From the NCBI GenBank assembly GCA_021199235.1, contig JAJQIL010000030.1, positions 63,319 through 127,318 of the forward strand: a DNA stretch of 64,000 nucleotides, given 5' to 3'. This DNA is from Lachnospiraceae bacterium (lineage in GTDB: Bacteria; Bacillota; Clostridia; Lachnospirales; Lachnospiraceae). Shown in pieces: positions 52,791 to 60,661 of the stretch. The notes beneath the pieces were generated by a model. That model searched no databases. It was not told where the DNA came from and saw only the letters and a program-made list of their open reading frames with translations. How positions within the stretch are numbered: position 1 is the first letter of the stretch; each line of letters opens with the position of its first letter. The position numbers and the translations under genes are program-made.

Positions 52791-52887
52791 CGTGTCCGTT
52801 TCGGACACTCTGTGTTCCCGATCGTAAAACGATTTATATCGTTTACTATAAAGGTCGGGAACCCAAACGGTGCCGGATGGACACCGC
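52791..52887 (+). promoter_or_regulatory. Three-hairpin structured leader of pilin gene 2
   Basis: Three consecutive hairpins precede the pilin. GTGTCCG/CGGACAC lies at 52791-52808. GTTCCCGA/TCGGGAAC (52814-52862) encloses AAACGAT/ATCGTTT. GGTGCCGGATGGACACCGC (52869-52887) is identical to 50728-50746 before pilin 1. The last hairpin ends 22 nt before the ATG at 52910, close to the ribosome binding site. This layout suggests an RNA element controlling pilin expression; no known riboswitch class was recognised. Confidence 0.55.
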
Positions 52888-52909
52888 CAAAGAAAAGGAG
52901 AGGATTTAC

Positions 52910-54775
52910 ATGAAAAGAATATGGAAAAGAGCAGCTGCGTTGCTGACTATGCTGGTATTGGTGCTGAGCGTGGGCACGGCACCGAGAGTGAAGGCTGATG
53001 AGGCGTCGACAACTATTGCAGGGACATTGAAGACGGGCACAGTGAATGGCAAAGCAAATGTGGTGACGAATAAAGCATCTGTAAAAATTACAGGGATCCC
53101 TGATGAGGCGACTGATTTTAGTCTTACTGCTTACCGGGTTGTATATGCGACCTATGACAGTGATTCTGGATTTGAGTGGCATCTGACAGAGTGGGCTAAA
53201 AAGGCATTGGTTGATGGCGTTACTTTTTCTACAGAGGAAGAGGCAATAGCAGCCCTTGCCGGGCTCACAACGGATGGTACATCCGCGACGGAGCAGGACA
53301 CAACGATCGTAAACATATTGGCTGCGTATATATCCCAAAATACGCCTGCAAGTGCAAATACTTTTGCCAGTACAGATTCTCCTAATCCTTGGACCATAAC
53401 GCAAGCAACAGAGTCTGGTGATACAGGTAATGCAAAAATAGACTTGAGCGTAGGAGGATACCTGGTGATTCCAAGCAGCACGAACATGGCGTTTCTGAAT
53501 ATGTTTGTCAGCGTGGAAGCGACCGGGACATCCGATGACTCCTGGAAATTGAAATCAAATGGCGCGGTTTTAAAAGGAAACCTGCTGGGTATCACAAAGG
53601 GAGTATCTGACGGAGAAGCAGCAACAACGACAGGTGATCCATTGACTTATACTTACGCGGATACAGTTGATGCCCAGATTGGTGATACGGTTTATTATCA
53701 GATCACTGTAGATGTGCCGAGATTTCCATATGCAGTTTCCACAAACAATGAAGTGCGCTTCCGAGTGGAAGACGTGATTCCCAATAATATTAAGGTGAAT
53801 CGAAACTCCGTAACGGTGTATGGGGAAGATGCGAGTGGAACGAGGATTTCTTTGACAAAAGGAACAGACTATAAACAGGTCTATACGGAAAAAACGGATA
53901 CTTCAAGAGCGGTATTAAAGGTTCAGTTCGGAGATTCTTATTTTACTACTTTTTGTAAGTATGACAGTGAAACGGGGACGTGTACCTACCCATATACAAA
54001 GGTAGTGATTGTATATGAGGCAGAATTGCTTTCAGAGGCGGAGGCTGGTACGGCAGAAGAGAATACGGCAACCCTGATCTATGAGGACGCGAATCATGCC
54101 GAGAACACCGCTGAAGCTAATGCTGAAGTTTATACCTATGGCGCAACACTTACAAAATACGGGGAAACTGAAGAAACAGGAAGTGTACTATCGAATGCCA
54201 CGTTCCAGATCTTTGATGAATTAGAAAGTGCCATCAGTTTCGTTACGGATTCTTCCACATCATCAGGTGATCCAATTTACAGAGTGGCGGACTCGACGGC
54301 AGCGGACGCAAATAAAACGACAGAACTTGTTACAGGCACAAACGGCACATTTACGATTATCGGGCTTGATGCGGATACAACGTATACTGTAAAGGAGACA
54401 AAGGCACCGGCTGGTTATAGTTTGAATACCAATTCTCTGGAAGTAAAGATAACAGCAGAAAAGAATGCGCAGGGTGACCTTACCAGTAAAATTGATTCGA
54501 TAGCAGCATCTGAAAATCAAGGTAGCGCCTCGGGTTCTTTGAATTGGTCGACAAATGATGAACCAACAAGTGGGCTATCTGAGCGTACATGGATTATCAG
54601 CCTTGACTCTGATAATACAGGTTCGTTTGGTATGTCTGTCACCGATACCAAGATTGCTGCCCTCCCGGCCACCGGCAGCGTCGGCATCATCGTATTCACC
54701 ATCGCGGGTGTGGCAATTATGATCCTCGCTCTGGTGCTGATCAATTCGGGCAAGAGCAAAGCGAAGAAGGCCTGA
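52910..54775 (+). CDS. SpaA/Cna_B-type pilin with LPATG anchor (pilin 2)
   Basis: This pilin has 621 residues from the ATG at 52910, which follows AAAAGGAGAGGATTTAC; the frame is open from 52748, but those codons overlap the structured leader. A signal peptide (MKRIWKRAAALLTMLVLVLS) is followed by three domains like pilin 1: an N-terminal fimbrial domain, a GDTVYYQITVDVPRFP domain and a SpaA domain with VKETKAPAGY. LPATG is at 585-589, followed by IIVFTIAGVAIMILAL, nearly identical to the anchor of pilin 1. The two genes clearly arose by duplication and have diverged most in the N-terminal domain. It is a sortase substrate exposed on the cell surface. Confidence 0.9.
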   Translation: MKRIWKRAAALLTMLVLVLSVGTAPRVKADEASTTIAGTLKTGTVNGKANVVTNKASVKITGIPDEATDFSLTAYRVVYATYDSDSGFEWHLTEWAKKALVDGVTFSTEEEAIAALAGLTTDGTSATEQDTTIVNILAAYISQNTPASANTFASTDSPNPWTITQATESGDTGNAKIDLSVGGYLVIPSSTNMAFLNMFVSVEATGTSDDSWKLKSNGAVLKGNLLGITKGVSDGEAATTTGDPLTYTYADTVDAQIGDTVYYQITVDVPRFPYAVSTNNEVRFRVEDVIPNNIKVNRNSVTVYGEDASGTRISLTKGTDYKQVYTEKTDTSRAVLKVQFGDSYFTTFCKYDSETGTCTYPYTKVVIVYEAELLSEAEAGTAEENTATLIYEDANHAENTAEANAEVYTYGATLTKYGETEETGSVLSNATFQIFDELESAISFVTDSSTSSGDPIYRVADSTAADANKTTELVTGTNGTFTIIGLDADTTYTVKETKAPAGYSLNTNSLEVKITAEKNAQGDLTSKIDSIAASENQGSASGSLNWSTNDEPTSGLSERTWIISLDSDNTGSFGMSVTDTKIAALPATGSVGIIVFTIAGVAIMILALVLINSGKSKAKKA

Positions 54776-54777
54776 CA

Positions 54778-54825
54778 GTAATCATTCGGGACAGTACTTC
54801 GCACATGATGCGAAGTATGTCTGAA
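54778..54825 (+). repeat. Partial copy (left half) of the 135-bp inverted-repeat element
   Basis: GTAATCATTCGGGACAGTAC followed by TTCGCACATGATGCGAAGTATGT matches 15644-15690. The internal stem TACTTCGCA/TGCGAAGTA differs from TACCTCGCA/TGCGAGGTA at both paired positions, so pairing is preserved. The element breaks off before the interior. Confidence 0.65.
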
Positions 54826-54843
54826 AAAGGAGCGTGACAGCAA

Positions 54844-55049
54844 ATGAGCAAACCGGGAATTTCGTTTGAGGCTGTGAAAGCGGATCTGATGGAAGACGAT
54901 GAATTTAGGCAGAATATGAAAGGCTGCGGCCGGAGTATGAGGCCATTCGGCGAGTTATTACAAATGAGAAAGAGCGGTCTCTGAATCAGACGGAGTTCCC
55001 GGAGAAGGATGTTATTCGAGCGAGTATTGAGGCAAAAAAGTGTTCATGA
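54844..55049 (+). pseudogene. Decayed HigA/XRE-type antitoxin gene
   Basis: The ATG at 54844 reads MSKPGISFEAVKADLMEDDE and after FR shifts frame. The other frame continues with EYERLRPEYEAIRRVITNEK, typical of HigA-like antitoxins, and then NQTEFPEKDV in place of the helix-turn-helix before a stop. The frameshift lies near 54915 and the DNA-binding part is truncated. The cognate RelE-like toxin is not found nearby. It marks the left border of non-pilus genes inserted in the surface locus. Confidence 0.7.
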
Positions 55050-55112
55050 TATGATAATGAATGCCATAAACTCAAAAAAAACAACAAGTTTGTGGAACGA
55101 ATGCAACAAACC

Positions 55113-55141
55113 TTGACTTCCGCGCCCTTTTATGACATACT
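55113..55141 (+). promoter_or_regulatory. Promoter upstream of the AAA_14/DUF4143 gene
   Basis: TTGACT (55113-55118) and CATACT (55136-55141) are 17 bp apart, 28 bp before the chosen start at 55169. The match to sigma-70 consensus is good. Confidence 0.6.
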
Positions 55142-55168
55142 TTCTGTCAGAAAGGTGGTGTGGCGTCT

Positions 55169-56485
55169 ATGCTCAGGCATGAATTAAAGAAGCGGGATTT
55201 GTACCTTGACAAAATGATTGCTTTTCAGGATACGGAGATGATCAAGGTGATCACCGGTATCCGCCGCTGCGGGAAATCCAGTCTGATGAAGCTTATGATA
55301 AGCCATTTGAAAGAGAGCGGCGTTCCGGGTCAGCAGATCATTGAAATGAATTTTGAGTCTATGGCGTATGCGGACATGACAGCCAGAGTTTTTTATGAGT
55401 ATGTGAAAGAGCGTATTATCCCTGATAAGCGGATGTATCTGTTCTTTGACGAAGTACAGCGGATACCCGGGTGGGAAAACGCGGTGAACTCATTCCGGGT
55501 CGATTTTGATTCTGATATTTATATCACAGGCTCAAACGCGTACCTTTTGTCCTCAGAGCTGACTACGTATCTGTCGGGGAGATATGTGGAAATTAAGGTG
55601 CTGCCATTGTCTTTTAAGGAGTTTTTGGATTTTCACGGATATATCGTGACAGAAAAAAAGACGCCTTCCGGTACGGCCCGAAAGCGTATCACGGATGCAG
55701 ATGGCGATGTCTATGAGACAAGAGAACTTTTTGGTGAATATGCCCGATATGGCGGGATGCCCATGCTTGCGGATGTCGGTCTGGAGCCGGACCGTGTAGC
55801 GGCTGCGCTGGACGGCGTGTATTCGGCAGCGGTGGTCAATGACATTCTGGAACGGGAGCGGCGGAAGGGTCAGCATATGATTACGGATCCGGTTCTGCTC
55901 CGGAAGATCATCATGTTTCTTGCTGATAATATTGGCAGCAATGTTTCTGCCACCTCCATTGGGAATACGCTTACAAACGAAGGGCTGCTGGAGGAAGGAA
56001 AGCGGAAGACCAGACCAGCTGTCAGGACGATACAGGCATATATTGAGGCATTAAAGGAAGCATATATTTTTTATGAGATAAAACGATTTGACATCCGGGG
56101 CAGAGAATATCTGCGTACTCTTGGCAAATACTATATTGTCGATACAGGACTGCGGAATTATCTCCTGGGGTATCGGGATGGAGATACCGGGCATATTCTG
56201 GAGAATATTATTTTCTTCGAACTGATCCGGCGCGGATATGAGATTGCGATCGGTAAGATTGATAATAAAGAGGTAGATTTTATTGCGGCAAAAGCGGACG
56301 AGAAAAAATATATTCAGGTCACGGAGAGCATGAATGCTCCTGAAACACGGAAACGGGAGCTTGCCCCGCTTCGTAAGATAAAGGATAACTACGAAAAACT
56401 GGTGATCGCGATGGAGTGCGATATGCCTCAGCCGCAGGATGGCATTAAGGTAGTTCGTGCAATGGATTTTCTTCTGGAAACCTGA
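55169..56485 (+). CDS. AAA_14/DUF4143 ATP-binding protein
   Basis: This protein has 438 residues from the ATG at 55169 (AAAGGTGG is 10 bp upstream; a GTG at 55160 is possible). The N-terminal ATPase has Walker A GIRRCGKSSL (from about residue 30) and Walker B MYLFFDEVQRI, with ITGSNAYLLSSELTTYLSGR as sensor region. The C-terminal DUF4143 domain includes LGKYYIVDTGLRNYLLG and ENIIFFELIRRGYEI, and its NKEVDFIA resembles a PD-(D/E)XK motif. Such proteins are very common in gut anaerobes and their job is unknown. It has its own promoter and lies inside the pilus locus without relation to it. Confidence 0.9.
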   Translation: MLRHELKKRDLYLDKMIAFQDTEMIKVITGIRRCGKSSLMKLMISHLKESGVPGQQIIEMNFESMAYADMTARVFYEYVKERIIPDKRMYLFFDEVQRIPGWENAVNSFRVDFDSDIYITGSNAYLLSSELTTYLSGRYVEIKVLPLSFKEFLDFHGYIVTEKKTPSGTARKRITDADGDVYETRELFGEYARYGGMPMLADVGLEPDRVAAALDGVYSAAVVNDILERERRKGQHMITDPVLLRKIIMFLADNIGSNVSATSIGNTLTNEGLLEEGKRKTRPAVRTIQAYIEALKEAYIFYEIKRFDIRGREYLRTLGKYYIVDTGLRNYLLGYRDGDTGHILENIIFFELIRRGYEIAIGKIDNKEVDFIAAKADEKKYIQVTESMNAPETRKRELAPLRKIKDNYEKLVIAMECDMPQPQDGIKVVRAMDFLLET

Positions 56486-56563
56486 TCGTATGTTGATTTT
56501 AGTCTGTTTGAGATGATTGGCGAATCAAAAACGGAGAAAAGAAATCTTGACATTTCCAACCTG

Positions 56564-56606
56564 ATTGAGCAGAATAGGTTTATCACGAAAGGCTGTTCTG
56601 CTCAAT
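56564..56606 (+). terminator. Hairpin between AAA_14 gene and next ATPase
   Basis: ATTGAGCAGAA (56564-56574) pairs perfectly with TTCTGCTCAAT (56596-56606). No T-tract follows, so it is only a possible terminator, and it lies 23 bp before the next start. Confidence 0.4.
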
Positions 56607-56628
56607 TGGGAAAGGGGCGTGGAGACAT

Positions 56629-57987
56629 ATGGGATTTTATTTAAATGGAACAGGCGCGTACAGCCTGTTTCAGGCGGATTATTCGCTTACGTATTTTGTG
56701 GATAAATCTGGTATTCTGAAAGAACTTGTGCCGATTCTGGAATTAAAGAACCCGGCAGAGAAGGGCGGAAGTAAAGGCAGTGATCCCAGATATGTGTGCA
56801 TTACCAGACCGCGTCGCTTTGGAAAGACCGTGATTGCCAATATGATCGCCTCATATTTCGGAAAAGGGATCGACAGCAGTGCGGAATTTGATACGCTGCA
56901 GGCAGCGTCTTATGACTGGTATAAGAAGCATCTGAATACGCATAATGTCATTCGTATTTCGTTTAACGAATTGCCGGAGGAACCGGTGACTTACGCAAGT
57001 TATATGGCCAGGATAAAGAAACGTCTGCTTAAGGATCTGAGAATGGCGTTTCCGGAAGCGGAGATTGAGAAAGAAGATGCCCTCTGGGATGCGCTGACGG
57101 CCGTTTATGAATATTGCGGTGGTGAAAGATTTATCTTTGTTCTGGATGAGTGGGATTATATTTATCATCAGGATTTTGTTACAGACGCGGAACGGGAAGC
57201 TTTTACAAAGTTCCTGAGCAACCTTCTGAAGGATAAACCATATGTAGAGATGGCTTATATGACAGGGGTTTCGCCTGTGGCAAAATACACCAACGGCCTG
57301 GATCTGAATATGTTTTCTGATTATACGATGGAATCGCACGCGAGATACAGTGAATATTTTGGTTTTACGGATGAGGAAGTAGACGACCTTTATCAGAGAT
57401 ACCGGAGAGAGCAAAAGGAGCCGAAGCTGACCAGAGAAGATCTGGCATGCCGGTATGATGGATATCAGACGTTTTCCGGCATTCGGCTGTATAATCCGTA
57501 TTCGGTGATCGAAGCGCTCAGTGATAACCGGTCGGACAGCTACAGGGTCAGTACAGAACCACAGGATAAGAACGTGATTCGTTCTGACGAAAAATGGGCG
57601 GAGTTGAACAGAGAGTTTGGCTCTGATCATCTTGAGAAGTATTCGATGCGCATGGATTATATGTGCGGGGAGGAACTTTGTACGGTGATCCTGATTAATT
57701 TCCGGGATCGGGAAATCGTGATCAGAAACCATACGATGGATGTGATCCACCGGGCATTCGGGGTTATAGAATACCCGGATTGGGAGGAGTTCGAAGAGTT
57801 TCTCGAAAACCGCTGTTTTCCGAGAACCAGATTTCACCTTGATCTGGTGCTTTCGGATCTTGGACTGGATTTTTATGATCCGCTTTCGATTATTGAGAAA
57901 ACGCAGGGAAGGATGGCGGAAGATTTCCAGTGGATCCGGATCTGGTATTTTCGCCCGGACAGGCACGGTGACACTTTGATAGAGTGA
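56629..57987 (+). CDS. AAA-ATPase-like protein truncated and fused to a HipA-partner domain
   Basis: The 452-residue frame joins two parts. Residues about 1-310 are an AAA_9-type ATPase (YFVDKSGILKEL, Walker A RPRRFGKTV, Walker B FIFVLDEWDYI, then YDGYQTFSGIRLYNPYSV). The family normally continues into a PD-(D/E)XK nuclease domain, which is missing. After a nondescript stretch of about 35 residues comes YMCGEELCTVILINFRDREI to GRMAEDFQWIRI, a small domain usually encoded as a separate protein just before HipA-like kinases. Either the ATPase gene was cut by a deletion that fused it in frame, or this is a real fusion. The HipA-like gene starts just after the stop. Confidence 0.75.
   Translation: MGFYLNGTGAYSLFQADYSLTYFVDKSGILKELVPILELKNPAEKGGSKGSDPRYVCITRPRRFGKTVIANMIASYFGKGIDSSAEFDTLQAASYDWYKKHLNTHNVIRISFNELPEEPVTYASYMARIKKRLLKDLRMAFPEAEIEKEDALWDALTAVYEYCGGERFIFVLDEWDYIYHQDFVTDAEREAFTKFLSNLLKDKPYVEMAYMTGVSPVAKYTNGLDLNMFSDYTMESHARYSEYFGFTDEEVDDLYQRYRREQKEPKLTREDLACRYDGYQTFSGIRLYNPYSVIEALSDNRSDSYRVSTEPQDKNVIRSDEKWAELNREFGSDHLEKYSMRMDYMCGEELCTVILINFRDREIVIRNHTMDVIHRAFGVIEYPDWEEFEEFLENRCFPRTRFHLDLVLSDLGLDFYDPLSIIEKTQGRMAEDFQWIRIWYFRPDRHGDTLIE
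57646..57987 (+). CDS. Alternative: stand-alone partner of the HipA-like kinase
   Basis: An in-frame ATG at 57646 (with a weak GAGAAG upstream) would give a 113-residue protein matching the usual separate form of the partner family: MRMDYMCGEE at the start and FLENRCFPRTRFHLDLVLSD and LGLDFYDPLSII later. If translation starts here, the upstream ATPase would be a separate truncated product or pseudogene. The short distance to the kinase gene supports a toxin-antitoxin or kinase-regulator pair. This is offered as an alternative reading of the previous entry. Confidence 0.4.
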   Translation: MRMDYMCGEELCTVILINFRDREIVIRNHTMDVIHRAFGVIEYPDWEEFEEFLENRCFPRTRFHLDLVLSDLGLDFYDPLSIIEKTQGRMAEDFQWIRIWYFRPDRHGDTLIE

Positions 57988-58004
57988 CGGGAGAAGGGAT
58001 TTAT

Positions 58005-58892
58005 ATGCGTATGGTAGAAATCCATACAAAGACGGTGCAAACCGGAGATGATCATTCCTCAAAGGGGAACCAGCTGAAATGGTTTCAGGATGGCTGGTGG
58101 TACAAGGCGGACGGATTTGGCTTTGAGAGCCTGGCGGAGACCGTTGTCTCAGCTTTGCTGAAACATTCGACGATATCGGATTTTGTACAGTATGAGCCGG
58201 TAAATATTCGATATAAGGATAGAGTATATCGTGGGTGCCGCAGTCAGTCTTTTCTCAAAGGAAATGAAGAGCTGGTGCCTTTGGAGCGCCTGTCCCGTAT
58301 TTTTTCCGGTTTCGGTCTGGCACAGGAATTGTCCAGGATCTCTTCGTGCAGGGAGCAAATCCTCTATACGGAGGAGTTGGTGCGCAATGTGACTGGCATC
58401 CGGGATTTTGGGGAATACCTTACGAAAATGTTGGAAATGGATGCTTTTTTCCTTAACGAAGACCGTCATACAAATAATATTGCGGTTCTTTATGATAGAG
58501 AAGAAAAAAACTGGCGGCTTTGTCCGTTTTTTGATATGGGTCTCTCTCTTTTTTCGGATACAAAGGAAGATTATCCGCTGGAGAACGGACTTGACAAATG
58601 TCGGGAGAAAATAAAAGCAAAGCCGTTTTCTGCTGATTTTGATGAGCAGCTGGATGCGGCGGAGGAATTGTATGGGACATTCCTTCGTTTCGACTTTTCA
58701 GGAAGTCAAATAGAAATGATTCTGACAGACGCTCTTTGGCAGATTGCTGCAGAAGACAGGAATCTGACCGGCAGGGAAACAAACACAAAAGGATCTCTTG
58801 AGGCTTTGGATGGTGAGTATTCTGCCGGAGAGCTTCAGCGGGTGGTTGGAGTCCTGCGATATCAGGCGGGGAAGTACCAATACTATTTTTAA
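58005..58892 (+). CDS. HipA-like serine/threonine kinase
   Basis: This protein has 295 residues from the ATG at 58005 (AGAAGGG is 6 bp upstream; a GTG at 57984 overlaps the previous stop). The kinase core shows LKWFQDGWWYKADGFGFESL as nucleotide loop, NEDRHTNNIAVL with catalytic Asp153, and FFDMGLSLF with metal-binding Asp177. These match the HipA C-terminal family. Classical HipA phosphorylates a tRNA synthetase and is neutralised by HipB; no HipB-type helix-turn-helix is present here. The small domain fused or encoded just upstream is the probable partner. The substrate is unknown. Confidence 0.82.
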   Translation: MRMVEIHTKTVQTGDDHSSKGNQLKWFQDGWWYKADGFGFESLAETVVSALLKHSTISDFVQYEPVNIRYKDRVYRGCRSQSFLKGNEELVPLERLSRIFSGFGLAQELSRISSCREQILYTEELVRNVTGIRDFGEYLTKMLEMDAFFLNEDRHTNNIAVLYDREEKNWRLCPFFDMGLSLFSDTKEDYPLENGLDKCREKIKAKPFSADFDEQLDAAEELYGTFLRFDFSGSQIEMILTDALWQIAAEDRNLTGRETNTKGSLEALDGEYSAGELQRVVGVLRYQAGKYQYYF

Positions 58893-59069
58893 CAGTTCAG
58901 AACGGCTTGCTGTTTTGCACTTTGATATTTTGCTTGTTGATACTGGTTTTATGTGCTAAACTACTTTCATAGATCTCATTGCTTTTTTCGGATATAGGAA
59001 GTGTAAAAGAATTTGTCTGCATGAACAGTATTTCTGCGTTGCGAACAGAGAAAAACGGGGTGGCAAGCT

Positions 59070-60383
59070 GTGAAGTTGAGGAATGTAAGTATCACGAATT
59101 ATAGATGCTTTAAAGAGACGGAGATGGACTTTGATGATCACATAACGCTGATTGTAGGTAAAAATGGAGCAGGTAAAACAGCTGTTCTGGATGCAGTGGC
59201 GGTTTCAATCAGTACTTTTTTGCTTGGCATCGATGGCGGAGTCAGCAGGAGTATATTAAAAGAGGATGCCCGATATGAATTTCATGATCTGAATGGAACG
59301 GTTGATCCGCAGCATCAGTTTCCGGTAAGGATTGAGAGCAGGGGAGATTGCTGTGGTAAGCGTGATATAAAATGGCTTCGTTCTTTGAATTCTGCAAACA
59401 GTAAGACTACAGTCAAAGATGCGGGTGAATTAACAGAGCTTGCTATATGCGTTCAAAATCAGATTATGACAGGAGATAAGACACTGGTTTTGCCGCTCCT
59501 TTCTTATTATGGTACCGGACGGTTATATGCTCAGAAAAAAAAGCGTAACATGCAGTCTTTGACGGAGTTCAAGCGTCAGGTTGGATATGTTGATTGTATG
59601 GCTGCTGAATCAAATGAAAAATTAATGCTGAACTGGTTTCAGAAGCAGACTTTGAAGAGCCTGCAGGATCAGCAGAAAACGGGTGCTTTGGGAACATCAT
59701 TGCTTTTAAAGACAGTGGAAAAAGCGATATGTAAAAGCTATGAGAAAATCAGTGGGGCAAGTAATGCATCTCTCGTTTTTGATTTAGATACACATAGACT
59801 GGTTCTGGAGTCCCAATCATCAGATGGCTGTGTTCAGAAGTTCGCGATGGATGAGATGAGTGACGGTTACAAGAATACTTTAAGTATGATTGGGGATATT
59901 GCATACCGCATGGCGGTTTTGAACCCCAATTTGGGGGAACGGGTGTTGGAAGAGACACCAGGAATTGTATTGATTGATGAAGTAGATCTTCATTTACATC
60001 CGCAGTGGCAGCAGACGATTCTGAAAGATTTGCATGAAGTTTTTCCAGGTATCCAGTTTATCGTTACTTCACATGCGCCGGCGGTTATCAATTCGGTTCC
60101 CAGAGAGCAGATCCGGATTCTGGACAATGGAGAAATTTACAGGCCGGCAGCTGAGACCTACGGACGGGATGCAAATTCTATCCTGAGAGAGGTCATGAAA
60201 GTATCGGAAAGACCGGCAGATATCCAAAGAAGACTGGATAGATTCTACACTTGCATGGATGAGAAAGACTATAATACAGCAGAAGAAGTATTGATAGTGA
60301 TAGAGGATATTGTTGGAACAACAGATCCTGACATCGCAGCGGCGAGGACGTCCCTGGAACTGGAGAAACTATTGGGAGAATAA
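59070..60383 (+). CDS. SMC/RecF-like AAA ATPase (possible defence ATPase)
   Basis: This 437-residue ATPase starts at a GTG (59070) with GGGGTGG upstream. It begins KLRNVSITNYRCFKETEMDF, typical of this class. Walker A is GKNGAGKTA (Lys36), the signature-like motif is MDEMSDGYKNTL, Walker B is GIVLIDEVDLHLHP (near residue 300), and IVTSHAPAVINSV follows. The C-terminal helical extension (about 360-437) resembles PtuA-type proteins of Septu systems, which pair with an HNH nuclease. Here the next gene is a small protein with no HNH motif. A defence role is therefore an inference from class only. Confidence 0.82.
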   Translation: MKLRNVSITNYRCFKETEMDFDDHITLIVGKNGAGKTAVLDAVAVSISTFLLGIDGGVSRSILKEDARYEFHDLNGTVDPQHQFPVRIESRGDCCGKRDIKWLRSLNSANSKTTVKDAGELTELAICVQNQIMTGDKTLVLPLLSYYGTGRLYAQKKKRNMQSLTEFKRQVGYVDCMAAESNEKLMLNWFQKQTLKSLQDQQKTGALGTSLLLKTVEKAICKSYEKISGASNASLVFDLDTHRLVLESQSSDGCVQKFAMDEMSDGYKNTLSMIGDIAYRMAVLNPNLGERVLEETPGIVLIDEVDLHLHPQWQQTILKDLHEVFPGIQFIVTSHAPAVINSVPREQIRILDNGEIYRPAAETYGRDANSILREVMKVSERPADIQRRLDRFYTCMDEKDYNTAEEVLIVIEDIVGTTDPDIAAARTSLELEKLLGE

Positions 60384-60390
60384 CAAAGAT

Positions 60391-60621
60391 GTGACAGAAA
60401 CCTTAAATCTTAATTGTGAAGCTGTATCATTACCTCAGACACGGAAAAAGGTTCTGATGGCAGAGAAAACCCGAATTGCAAAGAAATGTAAAGGAAAAAC
60501 ACAGGATGCTTATATGCAGGAGTTGAGACGTACATATGTAAGTTTGGTACACGAACAGCATTTGACACCATATTGCGGAATTATTATCTCCTGGTTAGAG
60601 GATAAGCTAAAGATTAAATAA
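60391..60621 (+). CDS. Small basic protein downstream of the ATPase
   Basis: This is a 76-residue protein from a GTG at 60391, 8 bp after the ATPase stop, with GGGAGAA upstream; the frame is open from 60310 inside the ATPase gene. It is Lys/Arg-rich in the middle (AEKTRIAKKCKGKTQDAYMQ) and ends in PYCGIIISWLEDKLKIK. I do not recognise a family. It could be the partner of the ATPase or the remnant of a longer effector gene. The pilus sortase gene starts 40 bp later. Confidence 0.5.
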   Translation: MTETLNLNCEAVSLPQTRKKVLMAEKTRIAKKCKGKTQDAYMQELRRTYVSLVHEQHLTPYCGIIISWLEDKLKIK

Positions 60622-60661
60622 AAATAAGCGTGACGGGCTGCGTGAAAAAAGGAATTTTGTA

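Noticed and set aside
56851..58062. 403-codon minus-strand frame across the ATPase and the start of the kinase gene
   Set aside because: It spans the junction of two sense genes, has no start signals, and its sequence is low-complexity His/Arg/Ile rich.
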